A stretch of 38,883 nucleotides of DNA from Tissierellia bacterium (GCA_012519495.1 JAAYQA010000045.1:1-38883), one strand, 5' to 3'. Shown: positions 15,802 to 25,359, counted from the first letter of the stretch. The notes: a model not told the origin generated them from the letters alone. Numbers and translations: made by a program.

Positions 15802-18438
15802 CTATTCGTTCAGTTCTTTTATTATAGCATAAACCGACTGCAAAGCGAAATCGACCGCGGTGGGGTCTTTTCCGCCGGCGGTTGCCATGTCGGGGCGCCC
15901 GCCGCCGTTGCCGCCGGTCAGCTTGGCCATCTCCCGCACGATATTACCGGCGTGCATCGTCTTTCCGGCAATGTCTTTGCTGACCGCCACGGCAAACAGT
16001 ACCTTGTTCTCGTGTACGCCGCCCACGGCCACTACGCCTGTGCCGATAGTGTCGCGCACGCGGTCTGCCAGTTCGCGCAATTGTTCCATGGGCAGGTCGT
16101 CGGCCCGGCCGTAGACCGCATAGGTGCCTGCCACTTCCTTTTTGGTGGCCAGTATATCCGCCGTGTGGTCGACAGCCCCGGTGCGGCGGAGTTTTTCAAT
16201 CTCTTTTTGTTTCTGGCGGTTTTCTTCCATCAGCTGGCGCGCTTTGTCTTCCAGCCCGGCCGGCTGGGTTTTCAACACCTGCGCGATATGCGCCATGGCT
16301 TTTTCCTGCGCATGCAATAAGTGAAGCACCGCCGGTCCCGTGATGGCCTCGATACGGCGCACGCCGGCCGATACGCCGGTTTCCGACAGAATATGAAACA
16401 TCTGGATCTGTGCCGTATTGTCCACATGGGTCCCGCCGCAAAGCTCTTTGGAGTAGTCGCCCATGGAAAGCACGCGCACCGTCTCCTGGTACTTGTCTTC
16501 AAACAGACCGATCGCGCCTTCTTCATTGGCTTGCGACAAAGACATCTCGCGGGCGGTGACGGGCAGGCTTTCGCCGATTTTTTCATTGACAATCGCTTCA
16601 ATCCGTTCCAGATCTTCTTTGGCGATCGCTTCATAATGTGTAAAGTCAAAGCGCAGACGCGTATGGTCTACATACGAACCGGCCTGATCCACATGGGCTC
16701 CCAGCACATCGCGGAGCGCCTTGTGCAGAAGATGGGTTGCCGAGTGATTCTTCTTGGTGGCATTTCGCCTTTTGGCGTCGATGGTAAGGGTGGCGGTGTC
16801 ATTGGGACGCAGTGTGCCCTCTTCCACTTCCACCATATGCAGTACCGCGCCGCCGGGGGTTTTTTTCGCATCTTTTACCTGTGCCCGGCCCAGATCGGTC
16901 CACAAAAGACCGGTGTCGCCCACCTGGCCGCCGCCTTCTCCGTAGAAGGGGGTGGATTCGGTTACAACGATTCCTTCCTGTCCGGCTTCCAGCATGGGGA
17001 CTTCTTCGTCCATGCGAAACACGTGCAGGATGGCGGACTCCGCTACATTTTCCCCGTAGCCGGTAAAGCGGGTGCCTGCCAGCTGCAAAAGTGCTTCGCT
17101 TCCGGCGGATTCCCATCCGTCCTGCCCGTGCATGCCATGGGCACGCGAACGCGCGCGCTGTTCTTCCATGCGGGCGGAAAAACCGTCTTCATCGATGCTG
17201 AGATTCTCTTCCGCGAGCATTTCGCGGGTCAGATCGGGCGGGAAGCCGTAGGTGTCGTAGAGTTTGAACGCGGTTTCCCCGGAGAGTTTGGTGCGTCCTT
17301 CCCGCTTCAGGGTGCGGATCTCTTCTTCCAGCAGGCCGGAGCCCTGTTCGATGGTGGCCTGGAATTTATCTTCTTCCGCTTCTATAATACGGAAGATCAG
17401 TTCCTGTTTTTCGGTTAATTCGGGATACGCCTGCGCGTACAGACGCATCACGGCGGCGGATATCCCGGTGAGATAATGGCCGCGCTTGCCCAGAAGATAA
17501 CCGTGCCGGAGCGCTCTTCGCATCAGGCGGCGCAGCACATAGCCGCGCCCTTCGTTTGACGGGAGCACGCCGTCGCCGATTAAGAAGGTCATAGCCTTGG
17601 CATGGTCCAAAAGCACGCGGATGGAAACATCCTGTTTTTCGTCATCGCCGTAGCGGACACCGGTTACCTCTTCGATTGTATGCAAAAGATCCTGCTGGTC
17701 TTCCAGTTCGAAAATATTGTCGGCTTCCTGCAGAATAAGGGCCAGGCGTTCCAGTCCCATGCCGGTGTCGATACTGGGATTGGCCAGCGGCGGATAGCTG
17801 CCGTCGGGCTGTTTGTCAAACTGCGGGAAGACCAGATTCCACACTTCCAAAAAGCGTTCGCCGTCGGCTGCGGGCGAGGTGTCTTCCGGAAATTCCATAT
17901 AGGCTTCGCCCCGGTCGACAAAGATCTCCGAGCACGGGCCGCAGGGACCCTGGTCGAGTTCCCAGAAATTGGTGTCTTTTCCCAGCCGCTGGATCCGCTC
18001 TTCGGGGAGTCCGCCGACGGTGCGCCACAGTTCGTAGGCTTCATCATCTTCTTCGTAGACGGTGGCCCACAAAAGATCCCGCGGGATCTCCAGATGTTCG
18101 GTGAGAAATTCCATGGCCCAGATAATGGCTTCTTTTTTGAAATAATCGCCGAAGGAGAAGTTCCCCAGCATTTCAAAAAAAGCCGCATGCCGCTGCGTGC
18201 GGCCGACATTTTCAATATCCTGGGTTCGTATGCATTTCTGGGAGGTCGTTACGCGGTTTTTGGCCAGCTTTTTTTCGCCGGTGAAATACTTCTTCAGGGG
18301 CGCCATGCCGGCATTGATCAAGAGGAGGCTCTTGTCATCCTGCGGGATCAGCGGAAACGAATCCAGGACAATATGGTCTTTTTCGTTAAAGAACTGCAAA
18401 AACATAGAACGCAGTTCATTCATACTTCGTTTTTTCAT
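15802..18438 (-). CDS. alaS: Alanyl-tRNA synthetase
   Basis: 878 residues, full length. Class II catalytic domain (RTQDIENVGRT.RHAAFFEMLGNFSFGDYFKKEA at 71-104), tRNA-binding domain, editing domain with HSATH at 565-569 and CGGTH at 667-671, and a C-terminal oligomerisation domain. It charges tRNA-Ala and clears mischarged Ser and Gly. Its start ATG follows GAGGTGTAAGA, 16 bases after the AI-2E permease gene. No T-box is present before it; expression seems to come from the promoter at 19694. Confidence 0.97.
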   Translation of the reverse strand: MKKRSMNELRSMFLQFFNEKDHIVLDSFPLIPQDDKSLLLINAGMAPLKKYFTGEKKLAKNRVTTSQKCIRTQDIENVGRTQRHAAFFEMLGNFSFGDYFKKEAIIWAMEFLTEHLEIPRDLLWATVYEEDDEAYELWRTVGGLPEERIQRLGKDTNFWELDQGPCGPCSEIFVDRGEAYMEFPEDTSPAADGERFLEVWNLVFPQFDKQPDGSYPPLANPSIDTGMGLERLALILQEADNIFELEDQQDLLHTIEEVTGVRYGDDEKQDVSIRVLLDHAKAMTFLIGDGVLPSNEGRGYVLRRLMRRALRHGYLLGKRGHYLTGISAAVMRLYAQAYPELTEKQELIFRIIEAEEDKFQATIEQGSGLLEEEIRTLKREGRTKLSGETAFKLYDTYGFPPDLTREMLAEENLSIDEDGFSARMEEQRARSRAHGMHGQDGWESAGSEALLQLAGTRFTGYGENVAESAILHVFRMDEEVPMLEAGQEGIVVTESTPFYGEGGGQVGDTGLLWTDLGRAQVKDAKKTPGGAVLHMVEVEEGTLRPNDTATLTIDAKRRNATKKNHSATHLLHKALRDVLGAHVDQAGSYVDHTRLRFDFTHYEAIAKEDLERIEAIVNEKIGESLPVTAREMSLSQANEEGAIGLFEDKYQETVRVLSMGDYSKELCGGTHVDNTAQIQMFHILSETGVSAGVRRIEAITGPAVLHLLHAQEKAMAHIAQVLKTQPAGLEDKARQLMEENRQKQKEIEKLRRTGAVDHTADILATKKEVAGTYAVYGRADDLPMEQLRELADRVRDTIGTGVVAVGGVHENKVLFAVAVSKDIAGKTMHAGNIVREMAKLTGGNGGGRPDMATAGGKDPTAVDFALQSVYAIIKELNE

Positions 18439-18454
18439 TCTTACACCTCATAGA

Positions 18455-19636
18455 TTAATTCAGTTTTCTGTTATGGACGCTGTCTTTGTAATAAATCCAG
18501 ATAATCCGCGCCGCCGACACGATCGGCACCGAGAAGATCATGCCCAAAAAGCCGAACAGCGAACCCCCGATGACCAGACACATTAAAACCACAAACGGAT
18601 GCAGGCCGGTGGAGTCGCCCAGGAGTTTGGGCCCTAATAAATTGTTTTCTACCCATTGGATCAGTACAAATACGATGGCGATACGGACGGCTGCCACCGG
18701 CCCCTGCATGAGCGCCAGCAATACAGCCGGCAAAAAGCCCATAAACGGCCCGATATAGGGGATGATATCTGCAATCCCTGTAATAAGCCCGATCACAATG
18801 GCAAATTCTATATTGAAAATGAACAGGAAGATGGTCGTTGTCACGCCGACAAACACGGCCATCAGCAGCCGGCCCCGCACAAACTGCGACAAGGAGATGT
18901 CGATGTCTTTTGCCATGGCGGACATGCCCTGTTTGCGATTAGCCGGAATGGCATCTACAATCAGCCGGGTGAACTTTTCTTTGTCGTTCAGGAAATAATA
19001 GGTGATGATCGGGAAAATGAAGATACCGACGATGCGGGTAAACAAGCCGCCCAGATAGCCCGTCACCGAACCGGCAAAGTTAAACAGCGTCTGCTGTATG
19101 GTCCCGATACTGTCGTTGATCATTTGATTGACCCGATTGGTGAGCTCTTCCAGGTCGACCATTGCGCCGAACTGCTGATCCAGAAAGTTCAGCAGATTGC
19201 TGGTTCCCGTGGTAAGAAGCCCCGGCAGCGCGCGCAGGAATTTGGTTGTTTCTTCTACGGTGCGCGGCAGGACAAGTACAAACAAAAACACCAGTACCCC
19301 GGCAATCACCAGATAGATCAGAAGAATCGCCACGGGTCGTTTCAGTCCCTTTTTCTCCAGCCAAACCACCAGCGGATTCAGAATATAGGCCATGACCACC
19401 GCGAAAACAATCGCAAACAGCACGCTGCGTATGATGGGATTATAACGGAGAAGGATCAGAAAACCCACCACGCCCAGCACGATGGCTGTCAGGCGAAAAA
19501 TCCGGTTGCGGTGGAAGTGGATACGCTTGGACGGTGTGACGTGCTGATTCCCGATATTAATCAGATAATACACGCCAAAACCAACTAACAGGATCAGTGC
19601 GGCAATCAGTACATTCATTAAGGTGTTCTGATTCAA
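18455..19636 (-). CDS. AI-2E family transporter (YrrI/PerM-like membrane protein)
   Basis: 393 residues. Start TTG at 19636 after GGGAGGAGGAAACGATT. Two N-terminal membrane segments (about 8-27 and 48-68), a further pair up to 125, a soluble amphipathic region (130-205), then four or five C-terminal segments including GIADIIPYIGPFMG near 285, the family signature. Proposed roles range from signal export to sodium/proton antiport; the substrate is not predictable. The same gene lies beside alaS in Bacillus (yrrI). Confidence 0.9.
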   Translation of the reverse strand: MNQNTLMNVLIAALILLVGFGVYYLINIGNQHVTPSKRIHFHRNRIFRLTAIVLGVVGFLILLRYNPIIRSVLFAIVFAVVMAYILNPLVVWLEKKGLKRPVAILLIYLVIAGVLVFLFVLVLPRTVEETTKFLRALPGLLTTGTSNLLNFLDQQFGAMVDLEELTNRVNQMINDSIGTIQQTLFNFAGSVTGYLGGLFTRIVGIFIFPIITYYFLNDKEKFTRLIVDAIPANRKQGMSAMAKDIDISLSQFVRGRLLMAVFVGVTTTIFLFIFNIEFAIVIGLITGIADIIPYIGPFMGFLPAVLLALMQGPVAAVRIAIVFVLIQWVENNLLGPKLLGDSTGLHPFVVLMCLVIGGSLFGFLGMIFSVPIVSAARIIWIYYKDSVHNRKLN

Positions 19637-19663
19637 AATCGTTTCCTCCTCCCTTGTATAAGT

Positions 19664-19692
19664 AAAAAAAGATAGGCAAAAACTGCCTATCT
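19664..19692 (-). terminator. Terminator of the isc operon
   Basis: On the minus strand AGATAGGCA and TGCCTATCT form a perfect 9-bp stem with loop GTTTT, then TTTTTTT. It lies 26 bases after the iscU stop codon, inside the predicted start region of the next transcript. Confidence 0.9.
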
Positions 19693-19693
19693 C

Positions 19694-19722
19694 ATTCTAT
19701 CGAAATACCCTTGCGTTTTCAA
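19694..19722 (-). promoter_or_regulatory. Promoter of the AI-2E permease-alaS cluster
   Basis: Minus strand: -35 TTGAAA (19717-19722, overlapping the iscU stop codon), 17-base spacer, -10 TAGAAT (19694-19699). Transcription would start at about 19687-19690, at the first bases of the terminator hairpin. Confidence 0.68.
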
Positions 19723-20156
19723 TCCTCGTCAACTTCGTGGTCGTGGGGATCTTCGGTGGGATCAAAGTCTTCCAGACCTTCAATCTTCACGCCGGATTTC
19801 TCCTGATAATCCAGAAGGGCCGACTTGATCGCCTGTTCAGCCAGGACCGAACAGTGCATTTTCACCGGCGGCAGGCCGTCCAGGGCTTCCGCGACGGCTT
19901 TGTTTGTCAGCTGCATGGCTTCTTCCACGGTTTTGCCTTTGATTAATTCCGTGGCCATGGAGGACGAAGCGATCGCAGAACCGCAGCCGAATGTGCGGAA
20001 TTTTACATCCTGAATAATGCCGTCTTTAATATCCAAATACATTTTCATAATGTCGCCGCACTGCGGATTGCCTACTTCCCCCACGCCCGACGCATTTTCA
20101 ATCTCACCCACATTGCGCGGGTTTCTGAAATGTTCCATTACGGTTTCCGAATACAT
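19719..20156 (-). CDS. iscU: Fe-S cluster scaffold protein IscU/NifU-like
   Basis: 145 residues. Cluster ligands C33 (NPQCGD), C58 (FGCGSAIASSSM) and C102 (MHCSVLAEQA), with D35. Builds [2Fe-2S] or [4Fe-4S] clusters from sulfur given by IscS. The last 20 residues form an acidic, histidine-bearing tail (DFDPTEDPHDHEVDED). ATG overlaps the iscS stop as TAATG, with AAGGTGATG before it. Third gene of iscR-iscS-iscU; no IscA, HscA/B or ferredoxin follows, as usual in clostridial isc operons. Confidence 0.95.
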   Translation of the reverse strand: MYSETVMEHFRNPRNVGEIENASGVGEVGNPQCGDIMKMYLDIKDGIIQDVKFRTFGCGSAIASSSMATELIKGKTVEEAMQLTNKAVAEALDGLPPVKMHCSVLAEQAIKSALLDYQEKSGVKIEGLEDFDPTEDPHDHEVDED

Positions 20157-21328
20157 TATTTCATCACCTTTTCATATAAGGGAGACATCTGACGCAAGCG
20201 GTCGACGATCTCTTCCAGTTTTTCTACTACATAATCCATTTCCGCAATCGTATTGGCTTCGGACAGGCTGAGCCGTAACGAACCATGGGCGATCTCGTGC
20301 GGAAGCCCGATGGCTAAAAGCACATGCGACGGATCCAGTGAACCCGATGTGCAGGCCGAGCCCGAGGAGCCGGCAATGCCTTCCATGTCGAGGCTCAAAA
20401 GCAGCGCTTCGCCTTCAATATACTGGAAGCACACGCTGAGATTGTTGGCCAGCCTTTCCGTGGGATGCCCGTTGAAGCGGATATAGGGAATGTTCTTTTC
20501 AATTTGTTCTTTGAGATAATCGCGCATTTCGCGGATACTTGCCAGCCGCTCTTCCTTGTTTTTGTACGCGAGTTCCAGCGCTTTGGCCAGTCCCACGATA
20601 AAGGCGACGTTTTCTGTGCCGGCGCGTTTTTTGCGCTCCTGTGCACCCCCGTGTATGTACGGAGGCAGTTTGATTCCCTGGCGCACATACAAAAGGCCGA
20701 TGCCTTTGGGTCCGTGTATTTTATGGGCGCTCAGGCTGAATGCGTCGATGCCGAGCTCGTCCACAAAGATATCGCAATTGCCCACGGCCTGCACCGCATC
20801 CGTATGGAAAAAGATGTCTTTTTCCTTTGCGATGGCGGCCAGTTCCCGGATGGGCTGGATCGTGCCGATCTCGTTGTTGGCAAACATCACGGAGGCCATG
20901 ATCGTATCCGGGCGGATGGCGTTTCGGAAGTCTTCCACCTGTACCATCCCGTACTCGTCCACATCCAGATAGGTGACATCGTAGCCTTGTTTTTCCAGCC
21001 ATTCGCAGCTGTGCAAAACCGCATGGTGTTCTATTTTTGATGTGATAATATGATTGCCTTTGGTGCGGTTGGCCAGCGCATAGGCGATAATCGCCCAGTT
21101 GTCCGCTTCTGTACCGCAAGAGGTAAAGTAGATTTCTTTTGGCTGTGCGTGGAATATGGCGGCAATTTGCGACCGGGCGTTTTCCACGGCCGATTTTGCC
21201 CGCGAACCGAGCTGATAAATGCTGGAGGGGTTTCCGTATTCTTCCCGCCAATAGGGAAGCATTGCGTCCAGCACACGGGGGTCCGTTTTGGTTGTCGCCG
21301 CATTATCAAGATAGATCAGCGAATGCAT
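20156..21328 (-). CDS. iscS: Cysteine desulfurase IscS/NifS
   Basis: 390 residues, class V aminotransferase fold. PLP lysine K203 in SLSAHKIHGPKG, catalytic C326 in SSGSACTSGS, and the N-terminal YLDNAATT. It takes sulfur from cysteine for Fe-S clusters and thiolated tRNAs. ATG follows AAAGGAGACGAGC, within the end of iscR (23-base overlap), and the stop overlaps iscU, so the three genes are translationally coupled. Confidence 0.97.
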   Translation of the reverse strand: MHSLIYLDNAATTKTDPRVLDAMLPYWREEYGNPSSIYQLGSRAKSAVENARSQIAAIFHAQPKEIYFTSCGTEADNWAIIAYALANRTKGNHIITSKIEHHAVLHSCEWLEKQGYDVTYLDVDEYGMVQVEDFRNAIRPDTIMASVMFANNEIGTIQPIRELAAIAKEKDIFFHTDAVQAVGNCDIFVDELGIDAFSLSAHKIHGPKGIGLLYVRQGIKLPPYIHGGAQERKKRAGTENVAFIVGLAKALELAYKNKEERLASIREMRDYLKEQIEKNIPYIRFNGHPTERLANNLSVCFQYIEGEALLLSLDMEGIAGSSGSACTSGSLDPSHVLLAIGLPHEIAHGSLRLSLSEANTIAEMDYVVEKLEEIVDRLRQMSPLYEKVMK

Positions 21329-21743
21329 GCTCGTCTCCTTTGGGTTCTTCTGTGGTTAATTCCTGCAATGTCGTATTATTGATGATGGTAAGTATTCCCT
21401 GATTGATCCGGTCCCAAAGCATGCGCGTCGAACACGCATCGCCTTTTTCGCAGCATCCGTGCTCCAGGCATTCCGTAAAAGACAGATCGCCTTCCAGACT
21501 GCGCAATATGTCGCCGACAGACAGTTCCTGTGCCGGTTTGGCTAAGGAATAACCGCCGCGTGCACCCCGGGTGCTCGTGACCAGCCCGTCGATACGCAGT
21601 TTGCGCATCAGCTGCTCCAGATAATGCAAGGAAATATCTTCATCCAGCGAAATCGCCGATAGAGATACGGGTCCTTGTCCGTCGTTTTGCGCCAAATACA
21701 CCATCGCCCGCAGACCGTACCGTCCTCGTGTGGACAATTTCAT
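21306..21743 (-). CDS. iscR: Rrf2 family repressor, IscR-like
   Basis: 145 residues. Winged-helix MKLSTRGRYGLRAMVYLAQ and recognition region SLHYLEQLMRKLRIDGLV, then a cysteine loop with C92, C97, C98 and C104 (ECLEHGCCEKGDAC) able to bind a [2Fe-2S] cluster. It probably represses its own isc operon when clusters are plentiful. It heads the operon, and an inverted repeat lies inside the promoter at 21775-21795. The ribosome site AAGGAAGG is about 10 bases before ATG. Confidence 0.93.
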   Translation of the reverse strand: MKLSTRGRYGLRAMVYLAQNDGQGPVSLSAISLDEDISLHYLEQLMRKLRIDGLVTSTRGARGGYSLAKPAQELSVGDILRSLEGDLSFTECLEHGCCEKGDACSTRMLWDRINQGILTIINNTTLQELTTEEPKGDEHAFADLS

Positions 21744-21771
21744 ACTAATCCGACCTTCCTTCCTAACTTAC

Positions 21772-21800
21772 AGAATAATATATCCGAGTTATTATGTCAA
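21772..21800 (-). promoter_or_regulatory. isc operon promoter with candidate IscR operator
   Basis: Minus strand: -35 TTGACA (21795-21800), 17-base spacer, -10 TATTCT (21772-21777). Within it ATAATA and TATTAT (21775-21780 and 21790-21795) form an inverted repeat with a 9-base centre, positioned to block RNA polymerase. Upstream, GTGCAC occurs at 21806-21811 and 21821-21826, and a lone TATAAT at 21827-21832. Nothing coding is seen in 21744-21889. Confidence 0.68.
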
Positions 21801-21889
21801 CATTGGTGCACCGTTCTTTTGTGCACATTATATCATATAGTACAGCCTTAGGAACAGTAAAATACCCCTCTTGCAGGTATAATTTCCTC

Positions 21890-22708
21890 TTACCGAAACG
21901 CCACTCCGATGGTGCCCGGGCCGACATGTATGCCCAATACCGGGCCGATTTCCGCCGGTCCGACATCGGCCTTCGGATGCGATGCACGCAGGCGTGCCAG
22001 GATCTCTTCCGCTTTGTCTGCAGCCAGCACATGCTGCACGCGGATCCAGCGCGCGTCTTCCGGGATGCTGTCGATGATTTTTTCCACGGCTTTTTTCGCG
22101 CCGCGCACCTTGTCAAAGGAGGTCAGTGCGCCTTCGTGGAAGGTGATGATCGGTCGGATATGCAGAATATTTCCCAGTGCAGCCGACACCGTGCCGATCC
22201 GTCCGCCGCGCCGCAGATAGTCCAGTGTATCCACGAGGATATAAAACCGTAGCTCCGGGATGACCTGCTGCAGTTCTTCTGCAATTTCCGCACCCGGTTT
22301 TCCTTCTTTTCCCGCTTGATAGGCAAGCTCTGCCAGATAAAGCTCCGGCGCCGCAGCCAGCGTAGAGTCAATCACAAAGATCTGTTCGGATCGGCTCTGT
22401 GCTCGCGCCAGCATCGCTGCATTGTAGGTACCGCTGATTTTTTGTGACAACGTAATGCAGATGACTTCATCTCCGTTGGCCGTAAGCCTGTCAAACACTT
22501 CCTGAAACACGCCCACCGGCGGTTGCGATGTGGTGGGCCATTCGTCACTTTCCTGAAAAGCACGAAAAAAGGGCGCAAATTCTCCCGGCTTCTCTTCGGG
22601 TTTGCTCTCCCCCTGAAAATGATACGAAAGGGGAACACAGGTTGCCCCGTGTTCCTCCAGCCATTCTTTCGTCGCATATGCGACCGAATCCAATACGATA
22701 TGAACCAG
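21890..22708 (-). CDS. DegV family fatty-acid-binding protein
   Basis: 272 residues if started at CTG (22706-22708). DegV/FakB proteins bind a fatty acid and present it to FakA kinase; no fakA is in the window. Core features: VHIVLDSVAYA N-terminal strand, GTYNAAM near 95, and LGNILHIRPIITF near 180. CTG is chosen because GGAGGGG lies 6 bases before it and the first beta strand needs VHIVLDS; the next candidate, TTG, is 21 bases from the ribosome site. The leuS stop TAG forms part of that ribosome site, so degV is read with leuS. No clear terminator follows. Confidence 0.86.
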   Translation of the reverse strand: MVHIVLDSVAYATKEWLEEHGATCVPLSYHFQGESKPEEKPGEFAPFFRAFQESDEWPTTSQPPVGVFQEVFDRLTANGDEVICITLSQKISGTYNAAMLARAQSRSEQIFVIDSTLAAAPELYLAELAYQAGKEGKPGAEIAEELQQVIPELRFYILVDTLDYLRRGGRIGTVSAALGNILHIRPIITFHEGALTSFDKVRGAKKAVEKIIDSIPEDARWIRVQHVLAADKAEEILARLRASHPKADVGPAEIGPVLGIHVGPGTIGVAFR

Positions 22709-22720
22709 TGAAAACCCCTC

Positions 22721-25126
22721 CTACTTGACGACGATATTGTATATCTTACCCGGAATATAGATCTCTTTCACGATCTGTTTTCCGGCCAGGTGTTTTTGGA
22801 TATTGTCCACACCGGCAAGCAAGGGCATCAGCACTTCTTTGTCGGCATCGGGCGCTACCTGAATCGTACCGCGAACTTTTCCGTTGATCTGTACCGGCAA
22901 GGTGATCTGTTCGTCGATCGTGGAAGCCTCGTCGTATTCCGGCCAGCTTTGATCATGCACATAGCCGTCCGCCCCGATTCGTTGCCACAGCTCTTCGGTG
23001 ATATGCGGCGCCACGGGATACAAAAGCAGCAGGAAAGTTTCAAAGGCTGTTTTGGTCAGCTCGCCCTGCTCATAAATCTCGTTGACCAGCTCCATCAAAG
23101 CGGCAATGCCGGTATTGTATTTTAGGGTTTCATAATCGTGCGATACTTTTTTGATCGTTTTGTGCATCGACTTGTGCAAGGCGCCGTAGTCGTCGCCTGC
23201 GACCATTTTTTCCTGCATGCGCCATACGCGGTCCAGGAAGCGGCGGCAACCCTTCACGCCGTTTTCCGACCAGGGCACGGTTTTTTCAAAGTCCCCGATA
23301 AACATCTCATAGGTGCGCAGGGTGTCTGCGCCGAATTCTTCCACAATATCGTCCGGGTTGACGACATTGCCCCGCGACTTGGACATTTTGTCGTTGTCTT
23401 CACCCAGGATCATTCCGTGTGAGGTGCGTTTGGCATAGGGTTCCGGTGTATTGACCACACCGATATCGTACAGGAATTTATGCCAGAAACGCGAGTACAG
23501 CAGGTGCAGGGTGGTGTGTTCCATCCCGCCGTTGTACCAGTCTACGGGCATAAAGTATTGCAGCGCTTCTTTGGATGCCAGTGCCTCGTCATTGTGCGGA
23601 TCGGTATAGCGCAGAAAGTACCAGGACGATCCCGCCCATTGGGGCATGGTGTCGGTTTCTCTTCGCGCGGGTTTGCCGCAGGCGGGGCAGGTGGTGTTTA
23701 CCCAGTCGGTCATCTTTGCCAAGGGCGATTCGCCGGTTTCTGTGGGTTCATAGTCTTCCAGAGGCGGCAATTCCAAGGGCAGTTCCCTTTCCGGTATGGC
23801 CACCCAGCCGCAGTCGTCACAGTGCACGAGCGGAATGGGCTCTCCCCAGTAGCGCTGGCGCGAAAAGACCCAGTCGCGCAGTTTGAAGTTTACCTTCGGC
23901 GTGCCGATGCCGCGCGCAGCCAGACGGTCGGAGATCTCTGCAATGGCCTCTTTTACCTGCATGCCGTTCAGATAGTCGGAATTCACCAGCACGCCTTCGT
24001 CTACATCGACATAGGCTTCCTTGGTGATATCCCCGCCTTCAATGACCTCGATGATGGGCATATCGAATGCTTTGGCAAACTCCCAGTCGCGCTGGTCATG
24101 CCCGGGCACCGCCATAATCGCGCCGGTACCGTAGCTCATGAGTACATAGTCGGAGATCCAGATCGGGATTTCCTGATTGTTGGCCGGATTCACCGCACAG
24201 ATCCCGTCGAGCAAAACACCGGTTTTGTCTTTGACCAGTTCTGTCCGTTCGAACTCGGACATTTTCATAACCTTTTGCTGATACGCGCGGATTTCGTCCA
24301 TATTCTGAATGCGATCGGCATACTTTTCCAGATACGGATGCTCCGGCGAGATAACCATATAGGTTGCGCCGAAGAGCGTGTCCGGGCGCGTCGTATACAC
24401 GCGCAGCACATCGTCGGTCCCGGCGATGGCAAAGTCGATATCCATCCCTTCGCTGCGGCCGATCCAGTTGATCTGTTGGGCTTTGATACGCGGCAAGAAG
24501 TTCACCGTATCCAGATCGTCGATCAGACGCTGGGCGTATTGGGTGATCGCCAGCATCCACTGATTGCGCACCTTGTGTACGACCTCGCCACCACAGCGCT
24601 CACAATGCCCCTGGACGACTTCTTCATTGGCCAGGCCGACCTTGCACGAAGTACACCAGTTAACCGGCATTTCCTGCTTGTAGGCCAGACCGTGTTTGAA
24701 CATCTGCAAAAAGATCCACTGCGTCCACTTGTAGTAGGCGGGGTCTGTCGTGTTTACCTCGCGGTCCCAGTCAAAGGAAAAGCCGATCGACTGCAGCTGC
24801 TTTTTGAAATGCGCCACGTTTTTCTCGGTGACGGTTTTCGGATGCACCTTGTTTTGCATGGCGTAGTTTTCCGCCGGCAGACCAAACGCGTCCCAGCCGA
24901 TGGGAAACAATACATTGTAGTTTTGCATGCGGCGCTTTCTTGCCACAATATCCAGTGCCGTATACGGGCGCGGATGGCCCACGTGCAGGCCCGCTCCCGA
25001 CGGATACGGAAATTCAATCAGTGCGAAAAACTTTTCGCGCCGGTCGTTTTGTTCGCAGGCGTAGGTTTTGTTTTCCGCCCAGTAATCCTGCCATTTTTTT
25101 TCAATAATCTTATGATTATAGTCCAT
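22721..25126 (-). CDS. leuS: Leucyl-tRNA synthetase
   Basis: 801 residues from ATG 25126 after AAAGGAAAATGT; an upstream extension of the frame runs into the T-box. Class I motifs: HVGHP near 48 (HIGH) and KMSKS in the second half of the core, with the CP1 editing domain ([12 protein letters not shown]) and the zinc-type cysteines C-x2-C ([14 protein letters not shown]) between. Charges tRNA-Leu. Controlled by the Leu T-box upstream. Confidence 0.97.
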   Translation of the reverse strand: MDYNHKIIEKKWQDYWAENKTYACEQNDRREKFFALIEFPYPSGAGLHVGHPRPYTALDIVARKRRMQNYNVLFPIGWDAFGLPAENYAMQNKVHPKTVTEKNVAHFKKQLQSIGFSFDWDREVNTTDPAYYKWTQWIFLQMFKHGLAYKQEMPVNWCTSCKVGLANEEVVQGHCERCGGEVVHKVRNQWMLAITQYAQRLIDDLDTVNFLPRIKAQQINWIGRSEGMDIDFAIAGTDDVLRVYTTRPDTLFGATYMVISPEHPYLEKYADRIQNMDEIRAYQQKVMKMSEFERTELVKDKTGVLLDGICAVNPANNQEIPIWISDYVLMSYGTGAIMAVPGHDQRDWEFAKAFDMPIIEVIEGGDITKEAYVDVDEGVLVNSDYLNGMQVKEAIAEISDRLAARGIGTPKVNFKLRDWVFSRQRYWGEPIPLVHCDDCGWVAIPERELPLELPPLEDYEPTETGESPLAKMTDWVNTTCPACGKPARRETDTMPQWAGSSWYFLRYTDPHNDEALASKEALQYFMPVDWYNGGMEHTTLHLLYSRFWHKFLYDIGVVNTPEPYAKRTSHGMILGEDNDKMSKSRGNVVNPDDIVEEFGADTLRTYEMFIGDFEKTVPWSENGVKGCRRFLDRVWRMQEKMVAGDDYGALHKSMHKTIKKVSHDYETLKYNTGIAALMELVNEIYEQGELTKTAFETFLLLLYPVAPHITEELWQRIGADGYVHDQSWPEYDEASTIDEQITLPVQINGKVRGTIQVAPDADKEVLMPLLAGVDNIQKHLAGKQIVKEIYIPGKIYNIVVK

Positions 25127-25147
25127 ACATTTTCCTTTCCCGAGAAA

Positions 25148-25353
25148 ATAAAAAAGTCTCCCGTCTGTGAGACGAAAGACTCGTGGTACCACTCAACTTT
25201 AACGGCAATGGCCGTCCTCTTACGGCCTGTAACGGGGCCTGCCGTCCAATAGAATCTCCCGGGCGAGTTCGGCAAATCTTCCGTACGGCCTCGCACCAAC
25301 CGGCCGCTCTCTTGACGGATTCTCCTCACCTACTGCTCCCGTTCATAGATAAC
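25148..25353 (-). promoter_or_regulatory. T-box leader (Leu) of leuS
   Basis: The conserved T-box core TGGTACCACG is at 25182-25191 (minus strand). A terminator stem follows: AGTCTTTCGTCT / AGACGGGAGACT (12 bp with two U-G pairs, loop CAC) and TTTTTT. Upstream lies a Stem I with GAA-CTC-GCC; CTC at 25265-25267 is the likely specifier, matching leucine. Uncharged tRNA-Leu would favour the antiterminator and switch on leuS and degV. Confidence 0.92.
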
Positions 25354-25359
25354 GGAACT

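Noticed and set aside
23480..25252. A 590-codon plus-strand frame opposite leuS
   Set aside because: It is antisense to a certain gene, with H-, R- and G-rich protein lacking motifs, as expected from the complement of leuS codons. The 557-codon frame opposite asnS (25412-27085) is rejected likewise.
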